From: Actinocrinis sp046724665
Lineage (GTDB): Bacteria; Actinomycetota; Actinomycetes; Streptomycetales; Catenulisporaceae
NCBI GenBank assembly: GCA_046724665.1
Contig: JBKOWZ010000132.1
Coordinates: 1-9,403 of the forward strand
DNA: 9,403 nucleotides
Direction of reading: 5' to 3'
The translations under genes were made by a program, and so were the position numbers. Below are positions 1 through 6,509 of this stretch, one piece after another. Positions within the stretch are counted from its first letter, which is position 1. Every line of letters begins with the position of its first letter. Below the pieces are notes generated by a model that ran no database searches, was not told the origin of the DNA, and saw nothing but the letters and a program-made list of their open reading frames with translations.

Positions 1-112
1 CTCAATCCTTCATGCAGGGCCTTAATTTACCCGACTGGCCTGCGAGGATGCACCGAACAGTCCACACCCGTTTATCATGATAGTCATGCGCGTCATATTA
101 TCGGACGGTGAA
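1..112. other. Non-coding edge, relatively AT-rich
   Basis: No convincing gene starts or ends here. The stretch is AT-richer than the rest of the window. It holds a perfect 10-bp palindrome TATCATGATA at 73-82, followed by GTCAT repeated at 83-87 and 92-96, nine bases apart. This could be a promoter or operator for a gene to the left of the window, but no clear -35/-10 pair stands out on either strand, so I assign no function. Confidence 0.4.
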
Positions 113-220
113 TGGTTAGCAGGTTAGATTGGAGGAGGGTCGGGTTAGAGGAGGTTGGGTTAGAGCGGGGTCAGGTTACAGGGGGGTCAGGTTACAGGGG
201 GGCGGGTTAGAGAGGGGTTA
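113..220. repeat. Degenerate G-rich tandem repeat, period 15-16 bp
   Basis: The core (G/A)GGTTA(G/C)A occurs at 121, 142, 157, 173, 189 and 204, with partial cores at 113 and 215. Spacing is 15-16 bp over the last five full units. The two most alike units are 165-180 and 181-196, which differ at one base. The unit at 204-211 supplies the stop codon of the dehydrogenase gene (TTA at 207-209, read as TAA on the minus strand), so the array runs into the last codons. The plus strand is G-rich with many GGG runs, so a G-quadruplex on that strand is possible. Confidence 0.7.
114..206 (-). terminator. Possible Rho-dependent exit zone after the operon
   Basis: Read in the direction of the operon, the 93 nt after the dehydrogenase stop contain roughly 49 C and only 8 G, with no strong hairpin and no T-run. 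C-rich, G-poor untranslated RNA just past a stop codon is what Rho utilisation sites look like. No intrinsic terminator is seen for this operon. The function is inferred from composition only. Confidence 0.3.
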
Positions 221-989
221 CGTAGGCTCCGGTGATGCCGCCGTCCACGACGAAACTCGACGCCGTGATGAAGGACGCGTCGTCGCTGCCGAGGAACGCC
301 ACCGCTGCGGCGATTTCTTCCGGGGCGGCGAAGCGGCCGACGGGGACGTGCACCAGACGGCGTGCGGCGCGCTCGGGGTCCTTGGCGAACAGCTCGCGCA
401 GCAGCGGCGTGTCTACGGGGCCGGGGCACAGTGCGTTGACGCGGATGCCCTGCCGGGCGAACTGCACGCCGAGTTCGCGGGAGAGTGCGAGCACCGCTCC
501 CTTCGACGCTGTGTATGAGATCTGCGACGTCGCCGCGCCGATCAGCGCCACGAAGGATGCCGTGTTGATGATCGAACCCTTACGGCCTCGCTCCTCGTAC
601 TGGCGCAACATGTGCGGGATCGCCGCCTTGCAGCACAGATAGACCGAGGTCAGGTTCACCTCCTGCACCCGGCGCCAGGCGTCGAGGCCGGTCTCCAGGA
701 TCGAGTCGTCGTCGGGCGGCGAGATGCCCGCGTTGTTGAACGCCACGTCGAGCGAGCCGTAGGTGTCCACGGCTGCTTGGAAGAGCGCCTCGACCTGCTC
801 CTGATCCGTCACGTCCGTGTGCACGAACAGGCCGTCCACCTCTTCGGCGGCCACGCGGCCCGCTTTTTCATCGACGTCTGCGACGACCACGTGGGCACCC
901 TCGGCGGCTAGGCGGCGCACGGAGGCCAATCCGATGCCGCTGCCGCCACCGGTGACGACCGCGACTCTGCCCGTGTAGCGCTCGACCAT
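207..989 (-). CDS. SDR-family NAD(P)-dependent dehydrogenase
   Basis: A 260-residue classical short-chain dehydrogenase/reductase, a usual length for the family. The nucleotide-binding motif TGGGSGIG is at residues 13-20. Asp38 after beta-2 (VVVADVD) points to NAD rather than NADP. NNAG is at 85-88, and the catalytic set is Asn112, Ser145, Tyr159 and Lys163 (YTASK). The C-terminal VDGG motif is present. Such proteins are often labelled 3-oxoacyl-ACP reductase, but sitting last in an operon with a gamma-glutamyl ligase and an aldehyde dehydrogenase, it more likely oxidises an alcohol intermediate to an aldehyde (inference). It starts 32 nt after the aldehyde dehydrogenase stop, with only a weak G-rich ribosome site. 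The enzyme class is sure; the substrate is not. Confidence 0.93.
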   Translation of the reverse strand: MVERYTGRVAVVTGGGSGIGLASVRRLAAEGAHVVVADVDEKAGRVAAEEVDGLFVHTDVTDQEQVEALFQAAVDTYGSLDVAFNNAGISPPDDDSILETGLDAWRRVQEVNLTSVYLCCKAAIPHMLRQYEERGRKGSIINTASFVALIGAATSQISYTASKGAVLALSRELGVQFARQGIRVNALCPGPVDTPLLRELFAKDPERAARRLVHVPVGRFAAPEEIAAAVAFLGSDDASFITASSFVVDGGITGAYVTPL

Positions 990-1021
990 TGGTGCCGTCC
1001 CGTCCCGTTCTTTAGCTGATA

Positions 1022-2452
1022 TTAGATGTCTGCGATGAAGACGTTCTTGGTCTCGGTGAACGCGTCGAGGGCGTCCGGGCCGAGTTCGCGGCCGAGGCCG
1101 GACTGCTTGTAGCCGCCGAACGGCGTCCAGTAGCGCACCGAGGAGTGCGAGTTGACCGACAGGTTCCCGGTCTCCATCGCGCGGGCCACGCGCAGCGCCC
1201 TGCCCAGGTCGCGGGTCCAGAGCGAGCCGGAGAGCCCGTATTCGCTCGCGTTCGCCAGGCGTATCGCGTCGGCCTCGTCCTCGAAGGGGATCACCACGAC
1301 TACGGGCCCGAAGATCTCCTCGACGGCGGCCGGGGCGTCCGGCGCGACCGGGGCCAGCACCGTCGGCGGGTACCAGAATCCGGGGCCTTCCGGCGCACTG
1401 CCGCGGAACGCGACCGGTGCGTCTTCGGGTACGTATGCGGCGACGCGTTGCCTGTGCTCGGCGGAGATCAGCGGACCCATCTCGGTGCCCTCGGCCGCCG
1501 GATCGCCAACCCGCACGCCGGCGACGGCCGGTTCGAGCAGTTCCATGAACCGCTCGTACACCGAGCGCTCGACGAGGATGCGTGAACGCGCGCAGCAGTC
1601 CTGGCCCGCGTTGTCGAAGACGGCGTACGGCGCGCTCGCCGCGGCCCGCTCCAAGTCGCAGTCCGCGAATATCAGGTTGGCGCTCTTACCGCCGAGTTCC
1701 AGGGTCACCGGCTTGACCTGCGCGGCGCAGCGGGCCATCACGCCGCGGCCGACCGCAGCTGAGCCGGTGAACACGATCTTGCGCACGTCCGGGTGCTCGA
1801 CCAGGCGCGCCCCGGCCAGCGGACCGCGACCGGGCACGACCTGGAAGACGTCCTGCGGCAGGCCCGCCTCCAGGGCCAGCTCGGCCAGTCGCAGTGCGCT
1901 GAGCGGGGTCAGTTCCGCCGGTTTGAGCAGCACGGTGTTGCCGGCTGCCAGCGCCGGAGCCACACCCCAGCCCGCGATCTGCATCGGGAAGTTCCACGGC
2001 GCGATCACACCGACCACGCCGAGCGGCTCCTTGAACGTCAGGTCCACTCCGCCGGGCACGGGGATCTGCCGGCCGAACAGCCGCTCCGGCGCGCCCGCGT
2101 AGTACTCGAGCACGTCACGCACGTTGCCCGCCTCCCAGCGGGCGTTGGCGATCGTGTGTCCCGCGTTGGCGACCTCCAGCCGCGCAAGGTGTTCGAGGTC
2201 TTCATCGACCGCGCGGGCGAAGCGTCGCAGCAGCCTGGCACGGTCGCCGGGCGCCAGGTCGCGCCAGGCCGGCCAGGCGCGCTTGGCCCGCTCGACGGCG
2301 GCGTCAACCCCGACGGCGCCGGCCTCGCCGATCTCCGCGATGACCTCGGCGGTGGCGGGGTTGACGATGTCGCGGATGAAGGTCTGGGTGTTGATGATCG
2401 GGATCGCTGGATTTGTCGCGGGTGTCGCAGGTGTTGCGTTCGGTGCGTTCAC
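1022..2452 (-). CDS. NAD(P)-dependent aldehyde dehydrogenase
   Basis: A 476-residue aldehyde dehydrogenase. Motifs in order: PWNFP at 152-156 with catalytic Asn154, the cofactor-loop FTGS at 228-231, LELGGK at 251-256 with general base Glu252, the nucleophile Cys286 in GQDC, and EEIFGPV at 378-384 with the NAD-ribose Glu379. I chose the GTG at 2452 because it overlaps the upstream ligase stop as GTGA, a coupled start; the same frame stays open further upstream inside the ligase gene but carries no family sequence there. The N-terminus has a short Ala-Thr-Pro repeat (about residues 6-16) before the conserved part begins near residue 20. Likely role: oxidising a gamma-glutamyl-aminoaldehyde to its acid, like PuuC in E. 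coli putrescine catabolism. The exact substrate is inferred from neighbours. Confidence 0.93.
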   Translation of the reverse strand: MNAPNATPATPATNPAIPIINTQTFIRDIVNPATAEVIAEIGEAGAVGVDAAVERAKRAWPAWRDLAPGDRARLLRRFARAVDEDLEHLARLEVANAGHTIANARWEAGNVRDVLEYYAGAPERLFGRQIPVPGGVDLTFKEPLGVVGVIAPWNFPMQIAGWGVAPALAAGNTVLLKPAELTPLSALRLAELALEAGLPQDVFQVVPGRGPLAGARLVEHPDVRKIVFTGSAAVGRGVMARCAAQVKPVTLELGGKSANLIFADCDLERAAASAPYAVFDNAGQDCCARSRILVERSVYERFMELLEPAVAGVRVGDPAAEGTEMGPLISAEHRQRVAAYVPEDAPVAFRGSAPEGPGFWYPPTVLAPVAPDAPAAVEEIFGPVVVVIPFEDEADAIRLANASEYGLSGSLWTRDLGRALRVARAMETGNLSVNSHSSVRYWTPFGGYKQSGLGRELGPDALDAFTETKNVFIADI

Positions 2453-3870
2453 AGGCGTTCGAACCCCCGGTACTTCTCCCAGTCGGTCACGGCTGCGTCG
2501 AAGGCGTCGAGCTCCACACGCGCGGCGTTGACGTAGTGCGCGACGACGTCCTTGCCGAAGGCACGCGCGGCCAGTTCGCTGTGCGCGAACAGGTCCGCAG
2601 CCTCGCGCAGTGTCGCAGGAACCTGAGGCCGATCGGAAGCACGGTACGCGTCGCCGACGAATTCGGGCTCCAACGGCAGTTCCCGTTCGATGCCGTCCAG
2701 CCCCGCCGCGATCATCGCCGCGACCGTGAGGTACGGGTTCACGTCGCCGCCCGGGACGCGGTTCTCCACGCGCAGGTCCCGGCCGTGGCCGACGACCCGC
2801 AGCGCGCAGGTGCGGTTGTCGCGGCCCCAGGCGATCGTCGTCGGCGCGAAGCTTCCGGCGACGAACCGCTTGTACGAGTTGATGTTCGGCGCGTGCAGCA
2901 GCGTCAGCTCCCGAAGACCGGCCAGCTGGCCGGCGAGGAAGTGCTCGAACAGGGGGGAGCGGCCGTGCACCGCTCCCCCTTGTTCGTCCCCTCCTCCAGC
3001 ACCGGTGAACACCGGCGCATCGCCGTCGGCCGAGCGCAGGCTCAGATGGACGTGGCACGAGTTGCCCTCGCGCCGGTCGTACTTCGCCATGAAGCTGACG
3101 CTCATACCGTGGTCGGCAGCGATGATCTTGGCCCCGGTCTTGTACAGCGCGTGGTTGTCGCAGGCGGTCAAAGCGTCGGCGTAGCGGAATGTGATCTCGT
3201 GCTGGCCGAGGTTGCACTCCCCCTTCGCCGACTCGACGTACATCCCGGCGCCGCCCATCGCGGTGCGGATCGCGCGCAGCAGCGGCTCGATCCGGGCGGT
3301 GCCGAGCATGGAGTAATCGACGTTGTACTGGTTGGCCGGCGTCAGATCGCGGTAGCCTTTGCTCCAGGCCTGCTCGTAGCTGTCTCGGAAGACGATGAAC
3401 TCCAGCTCGGTGCCCGCGTACGCGGCCAGGCCGCGCTCGGCGAGCCGGTCGAGCTGGCGGCGCAGCAGCTGCCGCGGCGAGACGGCGACCGGTTCGCCGC
3501 CGCGTTCACCGCCGTGCCACAGCACGTCGGCCAGCACCGCCGCGGTGCCCGGCAGCCACGGCGCCAGCCGCAGCGTGGACAGGTCGGGGCGCAGCGCGAA
3601 GTCGCCGTATCCGGTTTCCCAGGACGAGAGGGCGTAGCCGTCAACGGTGTTCATCTCGACGTCCACGGCGAGCAGGTAGCTGCACGCCTCGGCCTCGTGG
3701 CCGGCGATGTGCTCGAGGAAGTACTCGGCGGAAAGGCGCTTGCCCTGCAACCGGCCCTGCATGTCGGTGATGGCTACCTCGACCGTATCGACGGCGCCGT
3801 CCTCGACCAGCGCGCGCAGCTGGTCGAGGGTGAGCATCCCCCGGCGGGACCGCGTCCCCGGCACCGGCAT
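2449..3870 (-). CDS. Glutamine-synthetase-like gamma-glutamyl-amine ligase (GlnA3/GlnA4/PuuA type)
   Basis: A 473-residue member of the glutamine synthetase fold. Visible motifs: GTELEF (153-158) with metal ligands Glu155 and Glu157, ESAKGECNLGQHEI (213-226) with Glu213 and Glu218, CHVHLS (272-277), NSYKR (331-335) and WGRDNRT (348-354). In true glutamine synthetases the flap after NSYKR carries a Glu that helps bind ammonium; here it reads AGSFAP with Phe at that place, as in enzymes that use organic amines. The expected reaction is therefore ATP + glutamate + amine to gamma-glutamyl-amide, in the cytoplasm. Streptomyces GlnA4 (ethanolamine) and GlnA3 (polyamines) and E. coli PuuA (putrescine) are the nearest functional models. 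A Gly-rich insert lies at about 290-304. The ATG at 3870 has GGGAG (3880-3884) 9 nt upstream and lies 1 nt from the permease stop; Met12 is a less likely start. Ligase class is strong; amine identity is open. Confidence 0.9.
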   Translation of the reverse strand: MPVPGTRSRRGMLTLDQLRALVEDGAVDTVEVAITDMQGRLQGKRLSAEYFLEHIAGHEAEACSYLLAVDVEMNTVDGYALSSWETGYGDFALRPDLSTLRLAPWLPGTAAVLADVLWHGGERGGEPVAVSPRQLLRRQLDRLAERGLAAYAGTELEFIVFRDSYEQAWSKGYRDLTPANQYNVDYSMLGTARIEPLLRAIRTAMGGAGMYVESAKGECNLGQHEITFRYADALTACDNHALYKTGAKIIAADHGMSVSFMAKYDRREGNSCHVHLSLRSADGDAPVFTGAGGGDEQGGAVHGRSPLFEHFLAGQLAGLRELTLLHAPNINSYKRFVAGSFAPTTIAWGRDNRTCALRVVGHGRDLRVENRVPGGDVNPYLTVAAMIAAGLDGIERELPLEPEFVGDAYRASDRPQVPATLREAADLFAHSELAARAFGKDVVAHYVNAARVELDAFDAAVTDWEKYRGFERL

Positions 3871-3871
3871 G

Positions 3872-5425
3872 TCAGACGGCTCCCAGTTCCGCCTCGATGG
3901 CGGCCAGTTCCTCGGCGCTGCCCTGGACCTTCGGCCCGGTGAACCAGTGCCTGGCCGAGACCAGCCACCAGATCCCGGCGAAGCCGAGCACCACGGCGAC
4001 GGCGACCACGGTGTAGTTGAAGTTGCGGTACGTGATCGGCGAGGTGGTGGGCAGCATGAACAGCACCGTGATGAAGGCTACCCATGCCACCGCCGCGATC
4101 CCGACCGGCCTCGACCAGCGGCCCAGGTGCCAGGGGCCGCGCTCGAACCGCGAGCCCTGACGCAGCCGCAGGAAGGTCGGCAGCACGTAGGCGATGTAGA
4201 GCCCGATCACGGCGATCGAGGTGACCGCCGCGTAGGCGGTGCTGTTCCACAGGTCAGGCAGGCCGAGCAGGAACGCGCCGCCCGCGCCGAGCCAGACCGC
4301 GTTGGTGGGCGTGCGGGTGCGCTTGTTGATCCGGTGCCAGAAGGCGGAGCCGGGTAGCGCGCCGTCCCGGGAGAACGCGTAGATCATCCGCGAGTTGGCG
4401 GTGACCGAGGCCATGCCGCAGAACAGCTGCGCGCCGATCGCCACGAGCAGCAGCAGCTTGCCGCCGGTGACGCCGACCGCGTCGATGAAGATCTGCGCGG
4501 GCGGCACTCCGGTGGACGAGCCGACCTCGCCGCCGTAGTCCTGGATGGCGAAGGTGATCCCGATCAGCAGGATCCAGCCGGCGACGAGCGAGACCAGGAT
4601 GGACATCACGATGCCGCGCGGGCCGCTGGTCGCGGCGCGGTGCGTCTCCTCGGTCATGTGCGCGGAGGCGTCGTACCCGGTGAAGGTGTACTGCGCGAGT
4701 AGCAGGCCGAGCATGCCGACGTAGAAGCCTGAGGTCCAGCCGGTGTTGTTGACGAAGTGGCCGAAGACGAAGGACGCGGACTGGTGCTTGGACGGCACCA
4801 CGGCCAGCGTGATCACGATGGCGAGCACGCCGAGGATGTGCCACCAGACGCTCACGCCGTTGAGGAGGGCGACCAGCCGGACGTTGAAGGTGTTGAGCAG
4901 GCCGTGCAGCAGCAGCACCCCGGCGTAGATCGCGATGGTGTGGCCCGGCGTGGCGGCGAAGCCCCATTGCAGGTCGGCGAAGGAGTTGATGAAGAAGGCC
5001 GCGCCGAAGTCGATGCCTGCGGTGACCGCGACCTGGCCGAGGAAGTTGAACCAGCCGGTGAACCAGGACCAGGCGGCCGCGTTGCGCCCGGCGAGCTTCG
5101 CCGACCAGTAGTACAGGCCGCCGGCGGTCGGGAAGCTCGAGCAGACCTCGGCCATCGCCAGGCCGACCAGCAGGGTCATCAGGCCCACCGCGGGCCAGCC
5201 CCAGGTGATCAGCGCCGGGCCGCCGGTGTTCATGCCGTAGCCGTAGAGGGTCAGGCAGCCGCTGAGGACCGAGATGATGGTGAAGGAGACGGCGAAGTTG
5301 GAGAAGCCGGACATGGTGCGGCGCAGCTCCTGCGCGTAGCCCAGCTCGTGCAGGCGCCGCTCGTCGGCGGTGAGGCCGGCGGACGCCACACGGTCGTCGG
5401 GCGCGACGGGATCGTCGATCGACAT
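3872..5425 (-). CDS. APC-superfamily amine/amino-acid permease
   Basis: A 517-residue polytopic membrane protein with about 12 hydrophobic segments, a hydrophilic N-terminus of about 40 residues and a cytoplasmic-looking charged tail. AEVCSSFPTAGGLYYW (92-107) and FTGYDASAHMTEET (248-261) are hallmarks of the amino acid/choline transporter branch of the APC superfamily, which includes GABA, choline and polyamine permeases of bacteria and fungi. It is first in the operon, directly ahead of the gamma-glutamyl ligase with 1 nt between genes (TGACATG), so it very probably imports the amine that the ligase caps, as PuuP does in E. coli. The ATG has a strong AGGAGG 5 nt upstream. The substrate cannot be read from the sequence. 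Confidence 0.92.
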   Translation of the reverse strand: MSIDDPVAPDDRVASAGLTADERRLHELGYAQELRRTMSGFSNFAVSFTIISVLSGCLTLYGYGMNTGGPALITWGWPAVGLMTLLVGLAMAEVCSSFPTAGGLYYWSAKLAGRNAAAWSWFTGWFNFLGQVAVTAGIDFGAAFFINSFADLQWGFAATPGHTIAIYAGVLLLHGLLNTFNVRLVALLNGVSVWWHILGVLAIVITLAVVPSKHQSASFVFGHFVNNTGWTSGFYVGMLGLLLAQYTFTGYDASAHMTEETHRAATSGPRGIVMSILVSLVAGWILLIGITFAIQDYGGEVGSSTGVPPAQIFIDAVGVTGGKLLLLVAIGAQLFCGMASVTANSRMIYAFSRDGALPGSAFWHRINKRTRTPTNAVWLGAGGAFLLGLPDLWNSTAYAAVTSIAVIGLYIAYVLPTFLRLRQGSRFERGPWHLGRWSRPVGIAAVAWVAFITVLFMLPTTSPITYRNFNYTVVAVAVVLGFAGIWWLVSARHWFTGPKVQGSAEELAAIEAELGAV

Positions 5426-5430
5426 GCGAG

Positions 5431-5436
5431 CCTCCT
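5431..5436 (-). promoter_or_regulatory. Strong ribosome binding site of the permease gene
   Basis: AGGAGG on the minus strand, 5 nt before the permease ATG. It is a full match to the core anti-SD complement and fixes the start of the first structural gene of the operon. Confidence 0.8.
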
Positions 5437-5441
5437 GGACG

Positions 5442-5461
5442 CGGCCGTGCGGGAGCGGCCG
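5442..5461 (-). promoter_or_regulatory. Inverted repeat just upstream of the permease ribosome site
   Basis: The arms CGGCCG at 5442-5447 and 5456-5461 can form a 6-bp GC stem with an 8-nt loop in the mRNA, ending 5 nt before AGGAGG. The loop (CTCCCGCA) contains CTCC, which could pair with the GGAG of the ribosome site. This would be a way to control translation, but it may be chance in such GC-rich DNA. Confidence 0.3.
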
Positions 5462-5494
5462 GGGTGTGGGTCCGGTGCTGGGAGGTGCGGTTGT

Positions 5495-5522
5495 GCAGGA
5501 TCGCGGGGGTGCAGCGTCCTGC
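5495..5522 (-). promoter_or_regulatory. Inverted repeat in the permease leader
   Basis: Perfect 6-bp arms GCAGGA (5495-5500) and TCCTGC (5517-5522) are separated by 16 bases. TGT and ACA can extend the stem if one base bulges. It lies about 70 bp upstream of the permease start, inside the leader expected from the promoter at 5587-5615. It could be an RNA stem or an operator; neither is shown. Confidence 0.3.
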
Positions 5523-5586
5523 GACAGACGTGCGTGACGCGTGGCGGTGCGAGCCGAATGGACGAGGAGCCGTCCTTTAGGCTTCT

Positions 5587-5615
5587 TAGTGTGCCGCTCG
5601 GCGGCCCGCTGTCAA
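5587..5615 (-). promoter_or_regulatory. Candidate promoter of the permease-ligase-dehydrogenase operon
   Basis: On the minus strand a perfect -35 box TTGACA (5610-5615) is followed after 17 bp by ACACTA (5587-5592), a poor -10. The spacer contains the 13-bp inverted repeat GCCGC-TCG-GCGGC (5593-5605, plus strand), a possible repressor site. Transcription would begin near 5580, giving a leader of about 155 nt. The -35 is convincing; the -10 is not. Confidence 0.45.
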
Positions 5616-5694
5616 GAGCCGCGCATGGCAAGGGCGTGGGAGGCTGCCGGGTCTGACGGAGTCGGGGGCTCGGGCGACGCGGGTTCGAGTGATG

Positions 5695-6435
5695 TCAGGC
5701 CAGGAAGCCGCGCAGCAGCACGGCCGTACCGTCTACGTGCTCTGCCATCGCACGCCGCGCGGTGTCGGGGTCGCCGCCGAGGATCGCGGCGGTGATCCGC
5801 TGGTGCTGTACCGCGGAGTGCTTGAGGTTGACCGCGAGCATCGGGATCGTGTCGAGCAGGTCGTTGATTCGCAGCCGCGCCTGCGCCACGGCGGCCGTCA
5901 GCTGCGGGGAGCCGGACAGTTCGGCCACGGCCAGGTGGTAGCGCGTGTCGGCGATCCGGTAGTCGGCCAGGTCGGCGGCCTCGGCCTCGGTGGTGCGCGC
6001 TTGCAGCAGACGGCGTTCGGCGGCGGAGAGGGTACGCAGCGCGGCGGCCTCGGCCGCGCCGGTCTCCACGGCTCGGCGGAAGACCAGAGTTTCGTCGAGG
6101 CCGCCCGGCAGGCCATCGACGACCGCGCTGAGCGGCGCGTCCGCGGGGTGCGACGGACGGCGCAACACGTACGTTCCGCCGCCGCGGCCGCGTCGGCTCT
6201 CCACGATCCCCTCGGCGGCCAGGGCCCTGATCGCCTCGCGCAGCGTGTCCCGGCTCACGCCGAGCATCGCGGACAGCTCACGTTCCGGCGGCAGCCGCTC
6301 GCCGGGAGGCACCGCGCCGAGCTTTACCGCGTGCAGGATGCGCTCGACGGTCTCCTCGAAGGCGTTGCCGGCGCGCACCGCGCGGAACGGCGAATACGCG
6401 CCTTCGCGCTCGCCCCCGCTGATCACGGTCACCAC
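5695..6435 (-). CDS. FadR-subfamily GntR transcriptional regulator
   Basis: From the chosen GTG the protein has 246 residues, the normal FadR-subfamily size. An N-terminal winged helix (about 24-90) carries the GntR signature: LPPERELSAMLGVSRDTLRE at 48-67, then the wing GRGGGTYV. The C-terminal FCD domain keeps the four metal-ligand positions of the family: Asp163, His167, His211 and His233. It therefore probably senses a small organic acid or similar metabolite and controls the adjoining operon, which is on the same strand 269 bp downstream. Start choice: GTG at 6435 has GGAAGG (6445-6450) 9 nt upstream. The frame stays open to a TTG at 6546, but that extension is Gly/Arg-rich, unlike the family, and lacks a ribosome site. 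In S. coelicolor a regulator called EpuRI is linked to glnA4; kinship with this gene is my inference. Confidence 0.9.
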   Translation of the reverse strand: MVTVISGGEREGAYSPFRAVRAGNAFEETVERILHAVKLGAVPPGERLPPERELSAMLGVSRDTLREAIRALAAEGIVESRRGRGGGTYVLRRPSHPADAPLSAVVDGLPGGLDETLVFRRAVETGAAEAAALRTLSAAERRLLQARTTEAEAADLADYRIADTRYHLAVAELSGSPQLTAAVAQARLRINDLLDTIPMLAVNLKHSAVQHQRITAAILGGDPDTARRAMAEHVDGTAVLLRGFLA

Positions 6436-6480
6436 GACCGCCGCCCTTCCGCCCCCGCCCTTCCGGTCTGATTCCCGGCC

Positions 6481-6509
6481 ATTCTCGCGGTCCGGACCGA
6501 CGCTGTCCA
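6481..6509 (-). promoter_or_regulatory. Candidate regulator promoter with a palindromic operator in its spacer
   Basis: On the minus strand TGGACA (6504-6509, 5 of 6 to TTGACA) and GAGAAT (6481-6486, 4 of 6 to TATAAT) are 17 bp apart. The spacer contains the perfect 12-bp palindrome CGGTCCGGACCG (6488-6499). Its GGT...ACC arms resemble FadR-subfamily operators (TGGTnnnACCA type), though with a 4-bp rather than 3-bp centre. A repressor bound there would block RNA polymerase, so autoregulation is likely. Start of transcription would be near 6474, about 40 nt before the GTG. Confidence 0.5.

Noticed and set aside
113..220. GGTTAG units as a telomere or a CRISPR array
   Set aside because: Actinomycete telomeres are palindromic hairpin DNA, not GGTTAG repeats; units here are only 15-16 bp with no unique spacers.
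2453..3217. Upstream open frame that would make the aldehyde dehydrogenase 731 residues long, suggesting a fusion with the ligase
   Set aside because: The extra part lies in a different frame from the ligase gene, is Arg/Gly/Pro-rich with no family match, and is the usual third-frame openness of GC-rich DNA. The GTGA overlap gives a natural start.
2413..3942. Long antisense open frame (509 codons) opposite the ligase
   Set aside because: Antisense shadow of a GC-rich gene; the product is Arg/Gln/Val-rich without motifs, and the opposite strand encodes a complete GS-type protein with all its motifs.
4757..5656. Plus-strand open frame of 299 codons opposite the permease
   Set aside because: Composition typical of antisense shadow (Gly/Glu/Arg/Val), no motif, and the permease on the other strand is complete.
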